Source: Mixta sp031457955 (lineage in GTDB: Bacteria; Pseudomonadota; Gammaproteobacteria; Enterobacterales; Enterobacteriaceae). From it: a DNA stretch of 64,000 bases. The notes under the pieces are model-generated. The model saw nothing but the letters and a program-made list of their open reading frames with translations. It did not search any database and was not told the DNA's origin. Shown here one piece after another: positions 18,610 to 27,433 of this stretch (the stretch's first letter is position 1; the number at the start of each line of letters is the position of its first letter). Location: positions 868,001-932,000 of the forward strand of contig NZ_JAVDXN010000001.1 of NCBI RefSeq assembly GCF_031457955.1, given 5' to 3'. Made by a program: the position numbers and the translations under genes.

Positions 18610-19773
18610 ATGAAAATAATCCGCTCTGCGCCCCTGCTTTTTGCTTTAGGCTGCCCCGTTTTTGCAGCAGATACCCTGCCCGCTCCGCCGCCGCAGGATC
18701 TACCGGTCAGCGCCTGGCAAACCCGTGTGAATGCGGACCGCAGCATCAGCTGGCGTCTGTATGCGCCGCAGGCCAAAGCGGTGTCGGTGGTGACCGGCGC
18801 GACGCCGGATGTCTATGTGAGCCATCCGATGCAGCGCGATGGTCGCGGCATCTGGTCATGGACCAGCGCGCCGCTGGAGCCGGATCTCTATGAATACTTT
18901 TTCAACGTTGACGGCCTGCGCACTATCGATCCTTCTGGCGCGATGCCCAAACCGCAGCGTCAGGTCAATACCAGTCTGATTCTGGTGCCGGGTTCGGTAT
19001 TAGATGTGCGTCAGGTGCCGCACGGCGAGCTTCATCTGCTGACGTATCATTCCGGGGCGATCAACACCGAACGCCAGCTTTGGGTCTGGACGCCGCCCGG
19101 CATGGAGAAAATGCACGCGCCGCTGCCGGTGGTTTATTTCTGGCACGGTTTTGGCGACAGCGGACTTTCCGCCGTGGTGCAGGGGCGCATGCCGCAAATC
19201 ATGGATAATTTGCTGGCTGAAAAGAAGATTGTGCCGATGCTGGTGGTGATGCCGGATACGGAAATCGATGCGCCGGGCGTAATCCCGGAAGAGTATATCC
19301 CGGCCGAGCGGCGTAAGGTGTTTTACCCACGCAATGCTGACCTGCTCGATCGCGAGCTGGTGCAGGATATTATGCCGTTGATTGCACAGCGCTATCACGT
19401 GCGTCAGGATGCCGATGGCCGTGCGCTGGCGGGATTGTCACAGGGCGGCTATCAGGTACTGGTCAGCGGGATGCGTCATCTGGATCAATTTAGCTGGCTG
19501 GGCAGCTTTAGCGGTGTCACTACGGAAACAGTGCCCGACCCGGCAGTCAGCGCGCAGCTGGCGCAACCGCAACAGGTGAATCAGCAGCTCAAGAACTTTA
19601 CTCTGGCGATTGGCGAGCGGGATCGGATTACCGGCGCGGATATTGCCGGTTTGAAAAAACAGCTTGAGCAACAGGGCATCCGGTTTGATTACGATGCCTA
19701 TCCGCAACGGGGCCACGAAATGGCCGTCTGGCGTCCAGCATGGATTAAATTCGTGCAGAAACTGTTTCGCTAA
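18610..19773 (+). CDS. Secreted esterase with N-terminal Ig-like (E-set) domain, CE1 type
   Basis: 387 residues. A Sec signal peptide covers about residues 1-20 (cleavage after VFAA). Residues ~30-125 look like the beta-sandwich seen before Fes- and feruloyl-esterase-type domains (SWRLYAPQAKAVSVV). The alpha/beta hydrolase has the nucleophile in GLSQGG (about residue 276) and a C-terminal RGHEM histidine. Periplasmic or exported; it may deacylate a glycan or siderophore-like ester. Its 3' end overlaps the convergent anti-sigma gene by 4 bases. Since the neighbouring block makes a probably acylated polymer, a role in trimming it is possible but unproven. Confidence 0.75.
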   Translation: MKIIRSAPLLFALGCPVFAADTLPAPPPQDLPVSAWQTRVNADRSISWRLYAPQAKAVSVVTGATPDVYVSHPMQRDGRGIWSWTSAPLEPDLYEYFFNVDGLRTIDPSGAMPKPQRQVNTSLILVPGSVLDVRQVPHGELHLLTYHSGAINTERQLWVWTPPGMEKMHAPLPVVYFWHGFGDSGLSAVVQGRMPQIMDNLLAEKKIVPMLVVMPDTEIDAPGVIPEEYIPAERRKVFYPRNADLLDRELVQDIMPLIAQRYHVRQDADGRALAGLSQGGYQVLVSGMRHLDQFSWLGSFSGVTTETVPDPAVSAQLAQPQQVNQQLKNFTLAIGERDRITGADIAGLKKQLEQQGIRFDYDAYPQRGHEMAVWRPAWIKFVQKLFR

Positions 19774-20213
19774 ACCGCCTGCGGCAGACGTTTCACCAGC
19801 GTCAGGACATTCTCCTGACGCCCCTGCTGATAATGCACTTCATCCACGCAATCATACAGCAGCCGCAGGCCGCGCCCGCTTTCCGCCAGCATTGCGCTTG
19901 CTGAACTCTCCGCCACCGGCACCTGCGCCGCCGCCAGCTGTTCGGCCGGAATCGGCTCGCCGCCATCTTTTAGAGAGGCGTACACTTCATCGCCCTGCAG
20001 GCTAAAGGTGACGCCGTAACTTTTACCGAGATTCTGCTCATAGCCATGAAGAATGATATTGGTTGCCGCTTCGCACAGCGCCAGATCCAGCATAAAAATC
20101 CAGTTTTCCGGCAGCGCCAACGGCGCTAAATAGTGGCGCAGCTGCTCGCCCAGCAGCGGTAGGCTGTTTAATCGTGCCGGTAAGGTGAGCGTGAGCGGTG
20201 ATATCTCTTCCAT
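19770..20213 (-). CDS. RsbW-type serine kinase / anti-sigma regulatory protein
   Basis: 147-residue HATPase domain of the RsbW/SpoIIAB class. The N-box is ALCEAATNIILHGY (about residue 46) and the G-box ESGRGLRLL (about 110). Such proteins phosphorylate a STAS partner on Ser/Thr and release or bind a target depending on its phosphorylation. It starts 2 bases after the STAS gene stop, so the two are surely coexpressed. It is the last gene of a five-gene leftward operon. The target could be a sigma factor or a non-sigma protein; none is visible in the window. Confidence 0.85.
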   Translation of the reverse strand: MEEISPLTLTLPARLNSLPLLGEQLRHYLAPLALPENWIFMLDLALCEAATNIILHGYEQNLGKSYGVTFSLQGDEVYASLKDGGEPIPAEQLAAAQVPVAESSASAMLAESGRGLRLLYDCVDEVHYQQGRQENVLTLVKRLPQAV

Positions 20214-20215
20214 GG

Positions 20216-20560
20216 TTAGGTTCTCCCCTGCATCGCCGTTAACGCGTCATTTTCCGTGCCGTACAGCGTAAAAACGCGATCCATGCGGGTGAGTTTAAAC
20301 ATGGTCTGAATATTCGGGTTAAGGTCGCAAAGCGCCATTTCGCCTTTGCCGTTAATCGCTTTCAACAGCGAAATCAGCGAACCCAGACAGCTGCTGTCGA
20401 TGAAATCCACGCGCGAAAAATCAAACAGCAGCCGCGTTTGCCCCGCGTCAATATGCTTCATCACCGCTTCACGAAAGGAGCGGGCGACCGACGCATCCAG
20501 CCTGCGCGTGACCGGCGTCAAAACCGTAATATCTTCATGCTGCGCTGTTTCCAGGTTCAT
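20216..20560 (-). CDS. STAS-domain anti-sigma factor antagonist
   Basis: 114 residues beginning MNLETAQHEDI, with AGGAG at good distance; the start lies inside the end of the phosphatase gene (26-base overlap). The phosphorylatable site is in DFIDSSCLGSL, typical of RsbV/SpoIIAA (DSSGLG), with Cys in place of Gly. Expected to be phosphorylated by the adjacent kinase and dephosphorylated by the adjacent PP2C. Confidence 0.88.
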   Translation of the reverse strand: MNLETAQHEDITVLTPVTRRLDASVARSFREAVMKHIDAGQTRLLFDFSRVDFIDSSCLGSLISLLKAINGKGEMALCDLNPNIQTMFKLTRMDRVFTLYGTENDALTAMQGRT

Positions 20561-21776
20561 CATTTTTCTCCTGACAGGGTAAGTGTTCGATAACAAAGAG
20601 TGAAATATCATCCATCGCCGTCACCGCCGCGCTTCCCTGCTGGGTTTGCCATGCGGCCAGCGCATGACTGACGTGCGGAAACAGCCCGGGCAGCGGCATT
20701 TGTGCGGTTTCATTAAGTAGCGCTTCCAGCCGCTGCTGACCAAACAGCTGATGCTGCGGGTTCTCACACTCGGTTATGCCGTCACTGTAAAGGCAAAGGC
20801 GGTCACCGGGTTCCAGGGTAAACGCTTGTTCATCCCAGCTTAATCCTTCCATCAGCCCAACCGGCATTCCGCCCTCGCCAACGGCAACGGCTTCGCCACC
20901 GGCGCGCACCAGCAGCGGCGTGGGATGCCCGGCCTGGCACAGCCGCCCTTCACCGCTGGTAATATCCAGGATGCCGTAAACCATGGTGAAATAGCTCAGC
21001 ACCTCTTCCGTCTCGGCGCAAAAGCGCTGGTTAAGAATACGCACCACCTCATTCGGCGCCGTGGGCTGGCCCGCCTCGAACAGAAACGGCTCGACCGTGC
21101 GGCCATGTAAAAACTGACGCGCCACCGCCAGCGAAACCATCGCCGCGCTGACGCCGTGTCCGGCGACATCCACGCAGTAAAAGCCGACGAACCGATCGTT
21201 CAACGGGAAAAAATGGAAAATGTCGCCGGAGACATAGGCGGAGGGAATAAACAGCCAGTCGGCGCGATAAGGCCCGTAGCGCAAATTATGCGGCGGCAGA
21301 ATCGACTGCTGGAGATGGGCCGCCGCCTGCAAATCGACTTCAATTTGTTTCAAGGCTTCGCTCAGCCGCGCGTTGCGTGCCGCCAGCGTCAGCTCCAAAT
21401 CAAGAATGCGCTGCCCGGCATGCAGACGCGCCTGTAGCTCAATCTGGTTGGCGGGCTTGCGCAGAAAATCATTGGCGCCCGCTTCAAACCCGGCGCGCAG
21501 GTCATCAATGCTTTCGCGCGCGGTGAGCAAAATCAGATAAATATAGCGATCGCTAAACTGCTGGCGCACCTGACGACAGAGCGTCAGGCCATCCATTACC
21601 GGCATTTCCCAGTCGGTGATCATCAGGTTAATCGGCCAGCTTTGCAGCGCCTGTAGCGCCTCTTCGCCGTTTTCCGCTTCGTAAACGTTATAGCCCCACT
21701 TTTTCAGCAGACCGGCAATCAGTTTGCGGTAGGTGGTGGAGTCATCGACGATCAGGATGGTCTGCTCAGTTAGCAT
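20535..21776 (-). CDS. Response regulator with PP2C (RsbU/SpoIIE) phosphatase output
   Basis: 413 residues. REC domain at ~5-120 with Asp11/Asp12, phospho-acceptor Asp in TDWEMPVMDG and Lys in FLRKPA. A short coiled linker (~125-160) follows, then PP2C-type phosphatase with metal-binding Asp residues in YVSGDIFH, DVAGHGVSAAM, LYSDGITE and MDDISLF. Same architecture as HsbR of Pseudomonas and other partner-switch phosphatases: REC phosphorylation controls dephosphorylation of the STAS protein. A cytoplasmic switch. The likely phosphodonor is the hybrid kinase with HPt encoded at 30426-33131 in the divergent operon. Confidence 0.9.
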   Translation of the reverse strand: MLTEQTILIVDDSTTYRKLIAGLLKKWGYNVYEAENGEEALQALQSWPINLMITDWEMPVMDGLTLCRQVRQQFSDRYIYLILLTARESIDDLRAGFEAGANDFLRKPANQIELQARLHAGQRILDLELTLAARNARLSEALKQIEVDLQAAAHLQQSILPPHNLRYGPYRADWLFIPSAYVSGDIFHFFPLNDRFVGFYCVDVAGHGVSAAMVSLAVARQFLHGRTVEPFLFEAGQPTAPNEVVRILNQRFCAETEEVLSYFTMVYGILDITSGEGRLCQAGHPTPLLVRAGGEAVAVGEGGMPVGLMEGLSWDEQAFTLEPGDRLCLYSDGITECENPQHQLFGQQRLEALLNETAQMPLPGLFPHVSHALAAWQTQQGSAAVTAMDDISLFVIEHLPCQEKNDEPGNSAA

Positions 21777-21786
21777 CAGTCGCCCC

Positions 21787-22701
21787 TTAAAACGGCAAAT
21801 ACCAAATCAGGCTAACGGTGCCTTCGCGAAATTTGGCATTGCCGGAAAAGCGCGTACCGCTGTAGTTAGCATACTGAAGGGAAAAGGTGCCCGGCTTATA
21901 GCCTGCATAGCCAAAGCTGTAGCTGAAATCGCCATTCCACGGCTGCTGCTGCTCACGATCGGGAAACCAGAACGCGGTGGCGCGCACGAAAAAGTGCTGT
22001 TTAAAGGTGTAGCCGCAGCCGCCAAGAAAGACGTTTTTATTCGATTTCAGGTCATTATCCGCCAGCGAATAGTAGCGCGGCACCCAGGTATAACCCACCT
22101 GGCAGACAATCGAATCGCCTTTGTTGATCAGCAGATGCGGTTCAATCGCTTTCGGCAAGGTGAATTTATAGGCAAAGGTCACGCCTCCCTGTTCAAAATA
22201 GGTGCGCCGTTTATCGCCCGAGGGAAACAGGTAGTTATCGCCATAGTTGCTGTAGACCAGGCTGAAGGTATTGGCATGCCAGTCGTCATAGCCAAAACTG
22301 TAGCGAAAGTTGGTGGTGTATTTTCCCGCATCGCTGATCGGCGCGCGCAGCGTAGCGTTGGCAAACCAGTAGCTATAGGGCGAATATTGCAGGCTGAGGT
22401 TCATCAGCTGGTTGATTTTCTTTTTCTGCTGCGCGGTATCAGAGCCGTTGGGAATCGTCAGGCGCTGCTCTTTCAGGCCGCTGCTGACGCTGAGCGCGCC
22501 GGAAAACTTATCTTTATTACCGGAAAAAAGGCGTCCCCAGCGGGTGGTAAACACCCCTGGCTGCACCGCTTCTTCGCCCTCGGTTCCGGTGATCTGCGCG
22601 CTTTTATTGGTGGTGGGCGTCGCGCCAACGGCGGGCAGCGCCGCAGCGCCAAGCGCTATCAGCAACCCACCTTGCCAGCCTGCCAACCTGCCGTTTCGCA
22701 T
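21787..22701 (-). CDS. Outer-membrane beta-barrel protein of unknown family
   Basis: 304 residues with a signal peptide (cleavage near PAVGA, about residue 26). The mature part alternates hydrophobic and polar residues, is rich in Tyr/Phe/Gly, and ends in the terminal Phe (LIWYLPF) recognised by the BAM machine, so an outer-membrane barrel of about 12 strands is likely. RBS GGGGAAG. It lies between the OpgC-like gene (14-base gap) and the phosphatase gene (10-base gap). It could be the exit pore for the polymer, or an outer-membrane modification enzyme. I do not recognise the family. Confidence 0.65.
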   Translation of the reverse strand: MRNGRLAGWQGGLLIALGAAALPAVGATPTTNKSAQITGTEGEEAVQPGVFTTRWGRLFSGNKDKFSGALSVSSGLKEQRLTIPNGSDTAQQKKKINQLMNLSLQYSPYSYWFANATLRAPISDAGKYTTNFRYSFGYDDWHANTFSLVYSNYGDNYLFPSGDKRRTYFEQGGVTFAYKFTLPKAIEPHLLINKGDSIVCQVGYTWVPRYYSLADNDLKSNKNVFLGGCGYTFKQHFFVRATAFWFPDREQQQPWNGDFSYSFGYAGYKPGTFSLQYANYSGTRFSGNAKFREGTVSLIWYLPF

Positions 22702-22715
22702 CTGTGCTTCCCCTG

Positions 22716-23942
22716 TCAGTTAGGAATAAAACTGCCGCCAATCTCTTTCTTCGCCATAAACCACAGCGCGCCCAAAATAGAGAGGTGCACCAGCGTGTTG
22801 CGCAGCCAGGCCTGATGCCATAAATCGAAATGCACCAGCTGGCTCACCGCCAGCACGAAATAGACATGAAGAATAAAGGTGTAGAGCGAATGCTGCCCCA
22901 GCGGGATTAAAAACCAGCCAAACGCCCGGTTAAGCGGTTGCCAGCAGAAGGTCAGCACCAGATAGACGCTGAGGATCAGGCAAAAGTCATTCAGCACCCG
23001 CAGCGGGCCGAGCGCGTTTTTGCCCGCCAGATGATGGTAAAACCAGTTGAAATCCGCGGGTGGAATCACATGCATCAGCAGCGCAGGCGGCATAAAAGGG
23101 TTGGTATGATTCTGCGCGATAAACATCATCACCAGCGCATAGCAGACCATCACCACCATCACCGCCCGCCCCGGCCCGGTACGCGCCAGCGACATCAGCT
23201 CATCTTTATACCAACCGCAGCACATGCCCAGAATATAGATCAGCTGCCAGGCCAGCAGCGGAAAGGCGAACTCAAACTCCGCCACCGTCAGCCGCAGCGG
23301 CCAGAACTGGTAGCTGACGTAGCCGCACAGCGACAGCAGCAGCAAAATGCCGACGCGACCGGCGTTCAGCAGGCTTAAAAACAGCGGGCTGGCTAACAGC
23401 AGAAAGACATACAGCCCGAGGATCTGCGTCTGGTGTGGGCCGATTTGCAGGTAAAGAATAATGTTAAACCAGGTCTCTTTGATCTGCGGCGTGGTGGGAA
23501 ACAGCGCCCAGCGGGTACCGGAATAGCGATCGACAAAGTGAGTCACCTCAAAGGTGTTAAGCCAGGGAAGCTGCGACAGCAGCAGGATCGACAAAATAAT
23601 AACAATGTTGACCAGGTAAATTTTTCCGGCGCGTCGCCAGAGGCTCCAGCCCAGCGTCAGCATCACCTCTTTTTGCAGACGCTGGCGATTCAGCATCCCC
23701 AGCATAAACCCCGCCATGATCACAAAGCCTTCCGCACCGGTGGTCAGGCCAAAACGTTCCCAGGTCAGGATGTTCAGCACCGACATCACCTCGGTGTGGG
23801 CGACAATCATCATCACCAGCGCGATACCCCTGAGCATATCGATACGCAGATCCCGCCGCCCAGGCACCGCGTAAGCCCAGCGGGAAAAAGATGATGCAGA
23901 GGTGCTCTGGGCCGGGAGCCGGGTCACATCCACCATAATCAT
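22716..23942 (-). CDS. OpgC-like membrane acyltransferase
   Basis: 408 residues, about ten hydrophobic helices. The N-terminal RDLRIDMLRGIALVMMIVAH is the OpgC/acyltransferase-3-like opening (RDxRxDxxRG...H). E. coli OpgC succinylates periplasmic glucans; here opgGH is absent and a GT2 synthase is divergently encoded, so this protein probably acylates the polymer made by that synthase. The start ATG follows AGGAAGG. First gene of the leftward operon. Confidence 0.78.
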   Translation of the reverse strand: MIMVDVTRLPAQSTSASSFSRWAYAVPGRRDLRIDMLRGIALVMMIVAHTEVMSVLNILTWERFGLTTGAEGFVIMAGFMLGMLNRQRLQKEVMLTLGWSLWRRAGKIYLVNIVIILSILLLSQLPWLNTFEVTHFVDRYSGTRWALFPTTPQIKETWFNIILYLQIGPHQTQILGLYVFLLLASPLFLSLLNAGRVGILLLLSLCGYVSYQFWPLRLTVAEFEFAFPLLAWQLIYILGMCCGWYKDELMSLARTGPGRAVMVVMVCYALVMMFIAQNHTNPFMPPALLMHVIPPADFNWFYHHLAGKNALGPLRVLNDFCLILSVYLVLTFCWQPLNRAFGWFLIPLGQHSLYTFILHVYFVLAVSQLVHFDLWHQAWLRNTLVHLSILGALWFMAKKEIGGSFIPN

Positions 23943-24260
23943 TAACCTTCCTGTATGGTTAAATTGCTGGTTTTAAAGTAATACTGATAAATACCGCCTC
24001 GTAACAAAGTGTAGATCCGCTGTACTAAAAGAGATAACCAGCGAGCAGATAATTTAATTTTTCTAAATTTAACATTTACTTTTCAATACGTTAATTGAAC
24101 AAGATTTAAATCAAGACGTAGCGCATCTTGAAACAGTTGGTTACTCAACTACTATTTCAAACAGAAAGAGACCAGTTACACGCTTCGCTTTCATTATTTT
24201 TTGTTGATATTCAATTACCAGGGCATAACCAAAACTTACGTATCAGCATGCGTTAGCGGG
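23943..24260. promoter_or_regulatory. Divergent promoter region of the polysaccharide block
   Basis: 318 bases, strongly AT-rich between two GC-rich operons. It must hold promoters for both the OpgC-like and the GT2 operons, so joint control is likely. I see no clean inverted repeat that identifies the regulator. Confidence 0.5.
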
Positions 24261-26081
24261 ATGCCAATGGATTTTTATTTCTCGAAGTTTGAACACCGTC
24301 GCCCTCCACCGCCGCTGCGTACGCCAAATGCGGTGCGGATTTTATGGCAGGTATTGGCTATTGCCGGGCTGGTGCTTGGCGCAAACTATATTCGCTGGCG
24401 CTGGACCGCTTCGCTGAATATGGACGCGCTCTGGTATGCGGTGCCGCTGGCGCTGGCGGAGACGCTGGCGTGGATCGGCACACTGCTGTTCACCATCAAC
24501 CTGTGGCAAGAGCAAGACCCCGATCCGCAGCTGCCGCCGGATGATATAAACCAGTGTCTGCCGCCGCAGGAGCAAGGCGACGCGCGCCCGGTTAAAGTCG
24601 ATCTGTTTATCGCGACCTACTCGGAAGATGTGGAGCTGGTACGCCTTTCGATTCGCGATGCGCTGAAGGTCAGCTGCCCGGTAACGATCGATTATCGCAT
24701 TCACGTGCTGGACGACGGTCGCCGTCCGGCGATGCGCGCCGTCTGTGAAGAGGAAGGCGTTAACTATATTACCCGCGATAACAATATCGGTTACAAAGCG
24801 GGGAATTTGCGTAACGGGCTGGAGCAAACTGACGGCGATTTCCTGGTGATTTGCGATGCCGATACGCGCGTCTTCCCCACGCTGCTGACCCACACGCTGG
24901 GCTATTTCCGCGATCCCGATGTCGCCTGGGTACAGACGCCACAGTGGTTTTTTGATCTGCCGGAAGGCGAGCGCCTGCCGGATAAGCTGCGGCGGCACGG
25001 CGGAACGATCGGCTACGGCGCGGGTCGCCTGCTGGAGTGCGTTACCGGCCCGCTGACGCTGGGGAGCGACCCTTTCTTTAACGATCCGCGCATGTTTTAT
25101 GATGTGATCCTGCGCCGCCGCAACTGGGCCAACGCCGCTTTCTGCTGCGGGGCGGCATCGATTCACCGTCGTGAAGCGATTATGCAGGCGGCGCTGCGCG
25201 CTTACGTTTTCAGCATCGAGCAGGAGATCGGTCGTTTTACCCGTGATATTCATGACGAAGAGACGCGTAATGCCTTAAGCATGGCGATGCGACCGCATGT
25301 GATTGCCGACACCGAACTGACGCCCTATAAATTTCACGTCTCAGAAGATATCTATACCTCGATTGTGCTGCATGGCGACAGCGAACGGCGCTGGCGCTCG
25401 GTGATGCATCCTGGCATTGAATCGAAAATGCTTTCGCCGCAGGATCTGCTGACCTGGATGATCCAGCGCTTTAAATATGCCGCAGGCTCTATCGATATTC
25501 TGTTCCATGACCAAATCTTCAGCCGCAAGCGCTTTCGCCTCAGCCTGCCGCAAACGCTGATGTACGCCACGACCTTTTGGTCTTATCTGGCCTGCGTCTG
25601 GAACGCCGTGTTTTTGATTTCGCCGCTGATCTACCTGTTTACCGGCATTCCGCCGGTTTCCGCCTATTCCACTCCTTTTTACCTGCATTTTCTGCCTTTC
25701 TTTATTGTCTCTGAGCTGGCGTTTATGTTTGGCACCTGGGGGATCTCCGCCTGGGATGGACGCGCCTCCTATTTATCCTTTTTCTCGGTGAATCTGCGCG
25801 CGTTAAACACGGTGCTGAAAGGAGAAAAAATCAAGTTTGACGTGACGCCAAAAGAGCGCCAGAGCGGACGCTTTCTCTATCTGGTCAAGCCGCAAATCGC
25901 CATTGTGCTGCTGACGATTCTCGGGCTGGTCTGGGGCGGCATTCAGATTGCGCTTGGCAATATTGATGATCCTTCCGGCTATGTCATCAACATTTTCTGG
26001 GGCGGCGTCAATATTGCCGCCATGCTGCCAATGATTCTGGCCGCGATTTGGACGCCGCCCGCGCAGGAGAGCGCATCATGA
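24261..26081 (+). CDS. Processive GT2 glycosyltransferase, cellulose-synthase-like, no PilZ domain
   Basis: 606 residues from MPMDFYF. Two N-terminal helices are followed by the GT-A domain with DDG (about 150), DAD (about 199), an SED motif replacing TED in KFHVSED, and MIQRFKYAAG in the place of the QxxRW motif. Three to four C-terminal helices follow. This is the BcsA/hyaluronan-synthase layout: polymerisation with extrusion through the inner membrane. BcsA's C-terminal c-di-GMP-binding PilZ domain is missing; the protein ends in transmembrane helices. QRFKYA rather than QRxRW argues that the product is not ordinary cellulose. Another in-frame ATG lies at 24267. The stop overlaps the next start (ATGA). 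Confidence 0.85.
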   Translation: MPMDFYFSKFEHRRPPPPLRTPNAVRILWQVLAIAGLVLGANYIRWRWTASLNMDALWYAVPLALAETLAWIGTLLFTINLWQEQDPDPQLPPDDINQCLPPQEQGDARPVKVDLFIATYSEDVELVRLSIRDALKVSCPVTIDYRIHVLDDGRRPAMRAVCEEEGVNYITRDNNIGYKAGNLRNGLEQTDGDFLVICDADTRVFPTLLTHTLGYFRDPDVAWVQTPQWFFDLPEGERLPDKLRRHGGTIGYGAGRLLECVTGPLTLGSDPFFNDPRMFYDVILRRRNWANAAFCCGAASIHRREAIMQAALRAYVFSIEQEIGRFTRDIHDEETRNALSMAMRPHVIADTELTPYKFHVSEDIYTSIVLHGDSERRWRSVMHPGIESKMLSPQDLLTWMIQRFKYAAGSIDILFHDQIFSRKRFRLSLPQTLMYATTFWSYLACVWNAVFLISPLIYLFTGIPPVSAYSTPFYLHFLPFFIVSELAFMFGTWGISAWDGRASYLSFFSVNLRALNTVLKGEKIKFDVTPKERQSGRFLYLVKPQIAIVLLTILGLVWGGIQIALGNIDDPSGYVINIFWGGVNIAAMLPMILAAIWTPPAQESAS

Positions 26082-27433
26082 CCAGCCTGAAAGCGGGTCT
26101 GTTGAACGCCCGCAGCTATCTGACCATTCTTATCGGCTTTTTAATCGGCTTCGCCATTGTGCTGTGGGTTGAACATCAGATGCCGAAACGGGTGGAAACC
26201 AGCGAAGGCATTGTGCTGAGCAAAAACTTTCCGCCGCTGCCGCAGGCGCGTGAGCTGACCTTTGACGAGGCGGTCTGGGCGCGCGTCGCCTGGCAATACT
26301 TTGTTAACAACACCCAGGTAAACGGCCTGGCGAATGGCGAAGATGGTAAACCCTGGCTCAGCCTGTGGAGCAGCGGCAGCACCCTGCTGGCGATTATTTC
26401 CGCCCGTCAGCTAAATATTATCTCCAGTCAGGAATTCGATCAGCGCATCGCCGCCGCGCTCATCACTTTGAGCGAGCTGCCGCTACAGCAGGATCGCCTG
26501 CCCGCCAGCCTTTACCACGCCGATTCGCTGGAGCCAGCCAGCAGCGCCAGCGCACCGGCGGTGGATGTTGCCCGCCTGCTGGTGCCGCTACAAATCTTAC
26601 AGTGGCGCTATCCGCAGCATGCTTTCGCCGTCAGCGAACTGCTGGCGCGCTGGCAGCTTTCCGCGTTGCTGGAAGCGGGCGCGCCGCAGGGAGCCAGCGT
26701 GCCGGTAAGCCGCTGGCAGCTACGCGATGACGATCCGCGCAGCAGCTATGGCTATCGCCTGTACGCCGCCATGATGCTGCGCATGATCAATACCGTTTCC
26801 GGCCTTGCGGTTACCCAACCACCAGACGGCATTAAAATGGTCGAAATTGACGGCATTTCGGTGCCGGATGAGGGATTGCGTACGCCGTGGGGCAAGCAGC
26901 CTTCGTTAATCAGCCTGCCCTATTTGCTGAGCGGCCTGGAGTTGGGCTTTGATGCGCGCAGCGGCGAAATTGCCTGGCGAATTATGCAGATTCAGCAGCA
27001 GCGTACCGGCGAATCCACACGCCGTCCGGCGATCAGTACCGATTACGCTGAACAGGCGCCCGATTATGTTAATGCGCTGCCGGGCGCGCAGCCGCTGCCA
27101 CGCGATGAACAGAACGACAATTTGCCGCAAGAGCCGCTTACCGCCCACCCGCTGCAATCTACCCGCTCCGCCTTTAGCTGGTATGCGCTGTTTCGCAACC
27201 GCTGGAGCGAAGAGAAGCGCCAGCTGATGTTGCCGATGCTGGAGCCGGGCCGCGGCTGGAAAGCGGGCTTTAATCCTGATAACAGCATCAATACCCGCAT
27301 CGATGCGGATACCAATGCCGTGGTGCTGGAGAGCCTGACCTACATTTCCCACGGCCAGTTACTTTGCCTTGCCTGCCTCTGGTCGCCTGCCGCAACGGTA
27401 TCGGACCCTAACCAAAGAGTGAACGCTGAATGA
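26078..27433 (+). CDS. DUF3131-domain protein, first of three
   Basis: 451 residues, membrane-anchored by one N-terminal helix (about residues 15-35), rest periplasmic. It contains the paralogous block AWQYFVNNTQ...GLAN and SGSTLLAIISARQLNIIS shared with the next two genes, typical of the alpha-barrel DUF3131 family. It lacks the QPxTGL form found in both paralogues and their mid-protein GYQLWGF/GFGLWGF block, so it may be a structural or non-catalytic member. A Pro/Gln-rich stretch lies near 340. Translationally coupled on both sides (ATGA overlaps). Confidence 0.75.
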   Translation: MTSLKAGLLNARSYLTILIGFLIGFAIVLWVEHQMPKRVETSEGIVLSKNFPPLPQARELTFDEAVWARVAWQYFVNNTQVNGLANGEDGKPWLSLWSSGSTLLAIISARQLNIISSQEFDQRIAAALITLSELPLQQDRLPASLYHADSLEPASSASAPAVDVARLLVPLQILQWRYPQHAFAVSELLARWQLSALLEAGAPQGASVPVSRWQLRDDDPRSSYGYRLYAAMMLRMINTVSGLAVTQPPDGIKMVEIDGISVPDEGLRTPWGKQPSLISLPYLLSGLELGFDARSGEIAWRIMQIQQQRTGESTRRPAISTDYAEQAPDYVNALPGAQPLPRDEQNDNLPQEPLTAHPLQSTRSAFSWYALFRNRWSEEKRQLMLPMLEPGRGWKAGFNPDNSINTRIDADTNAVVLESLTYISHGQLLCLACLWSPAATVSDPNQRVNAE

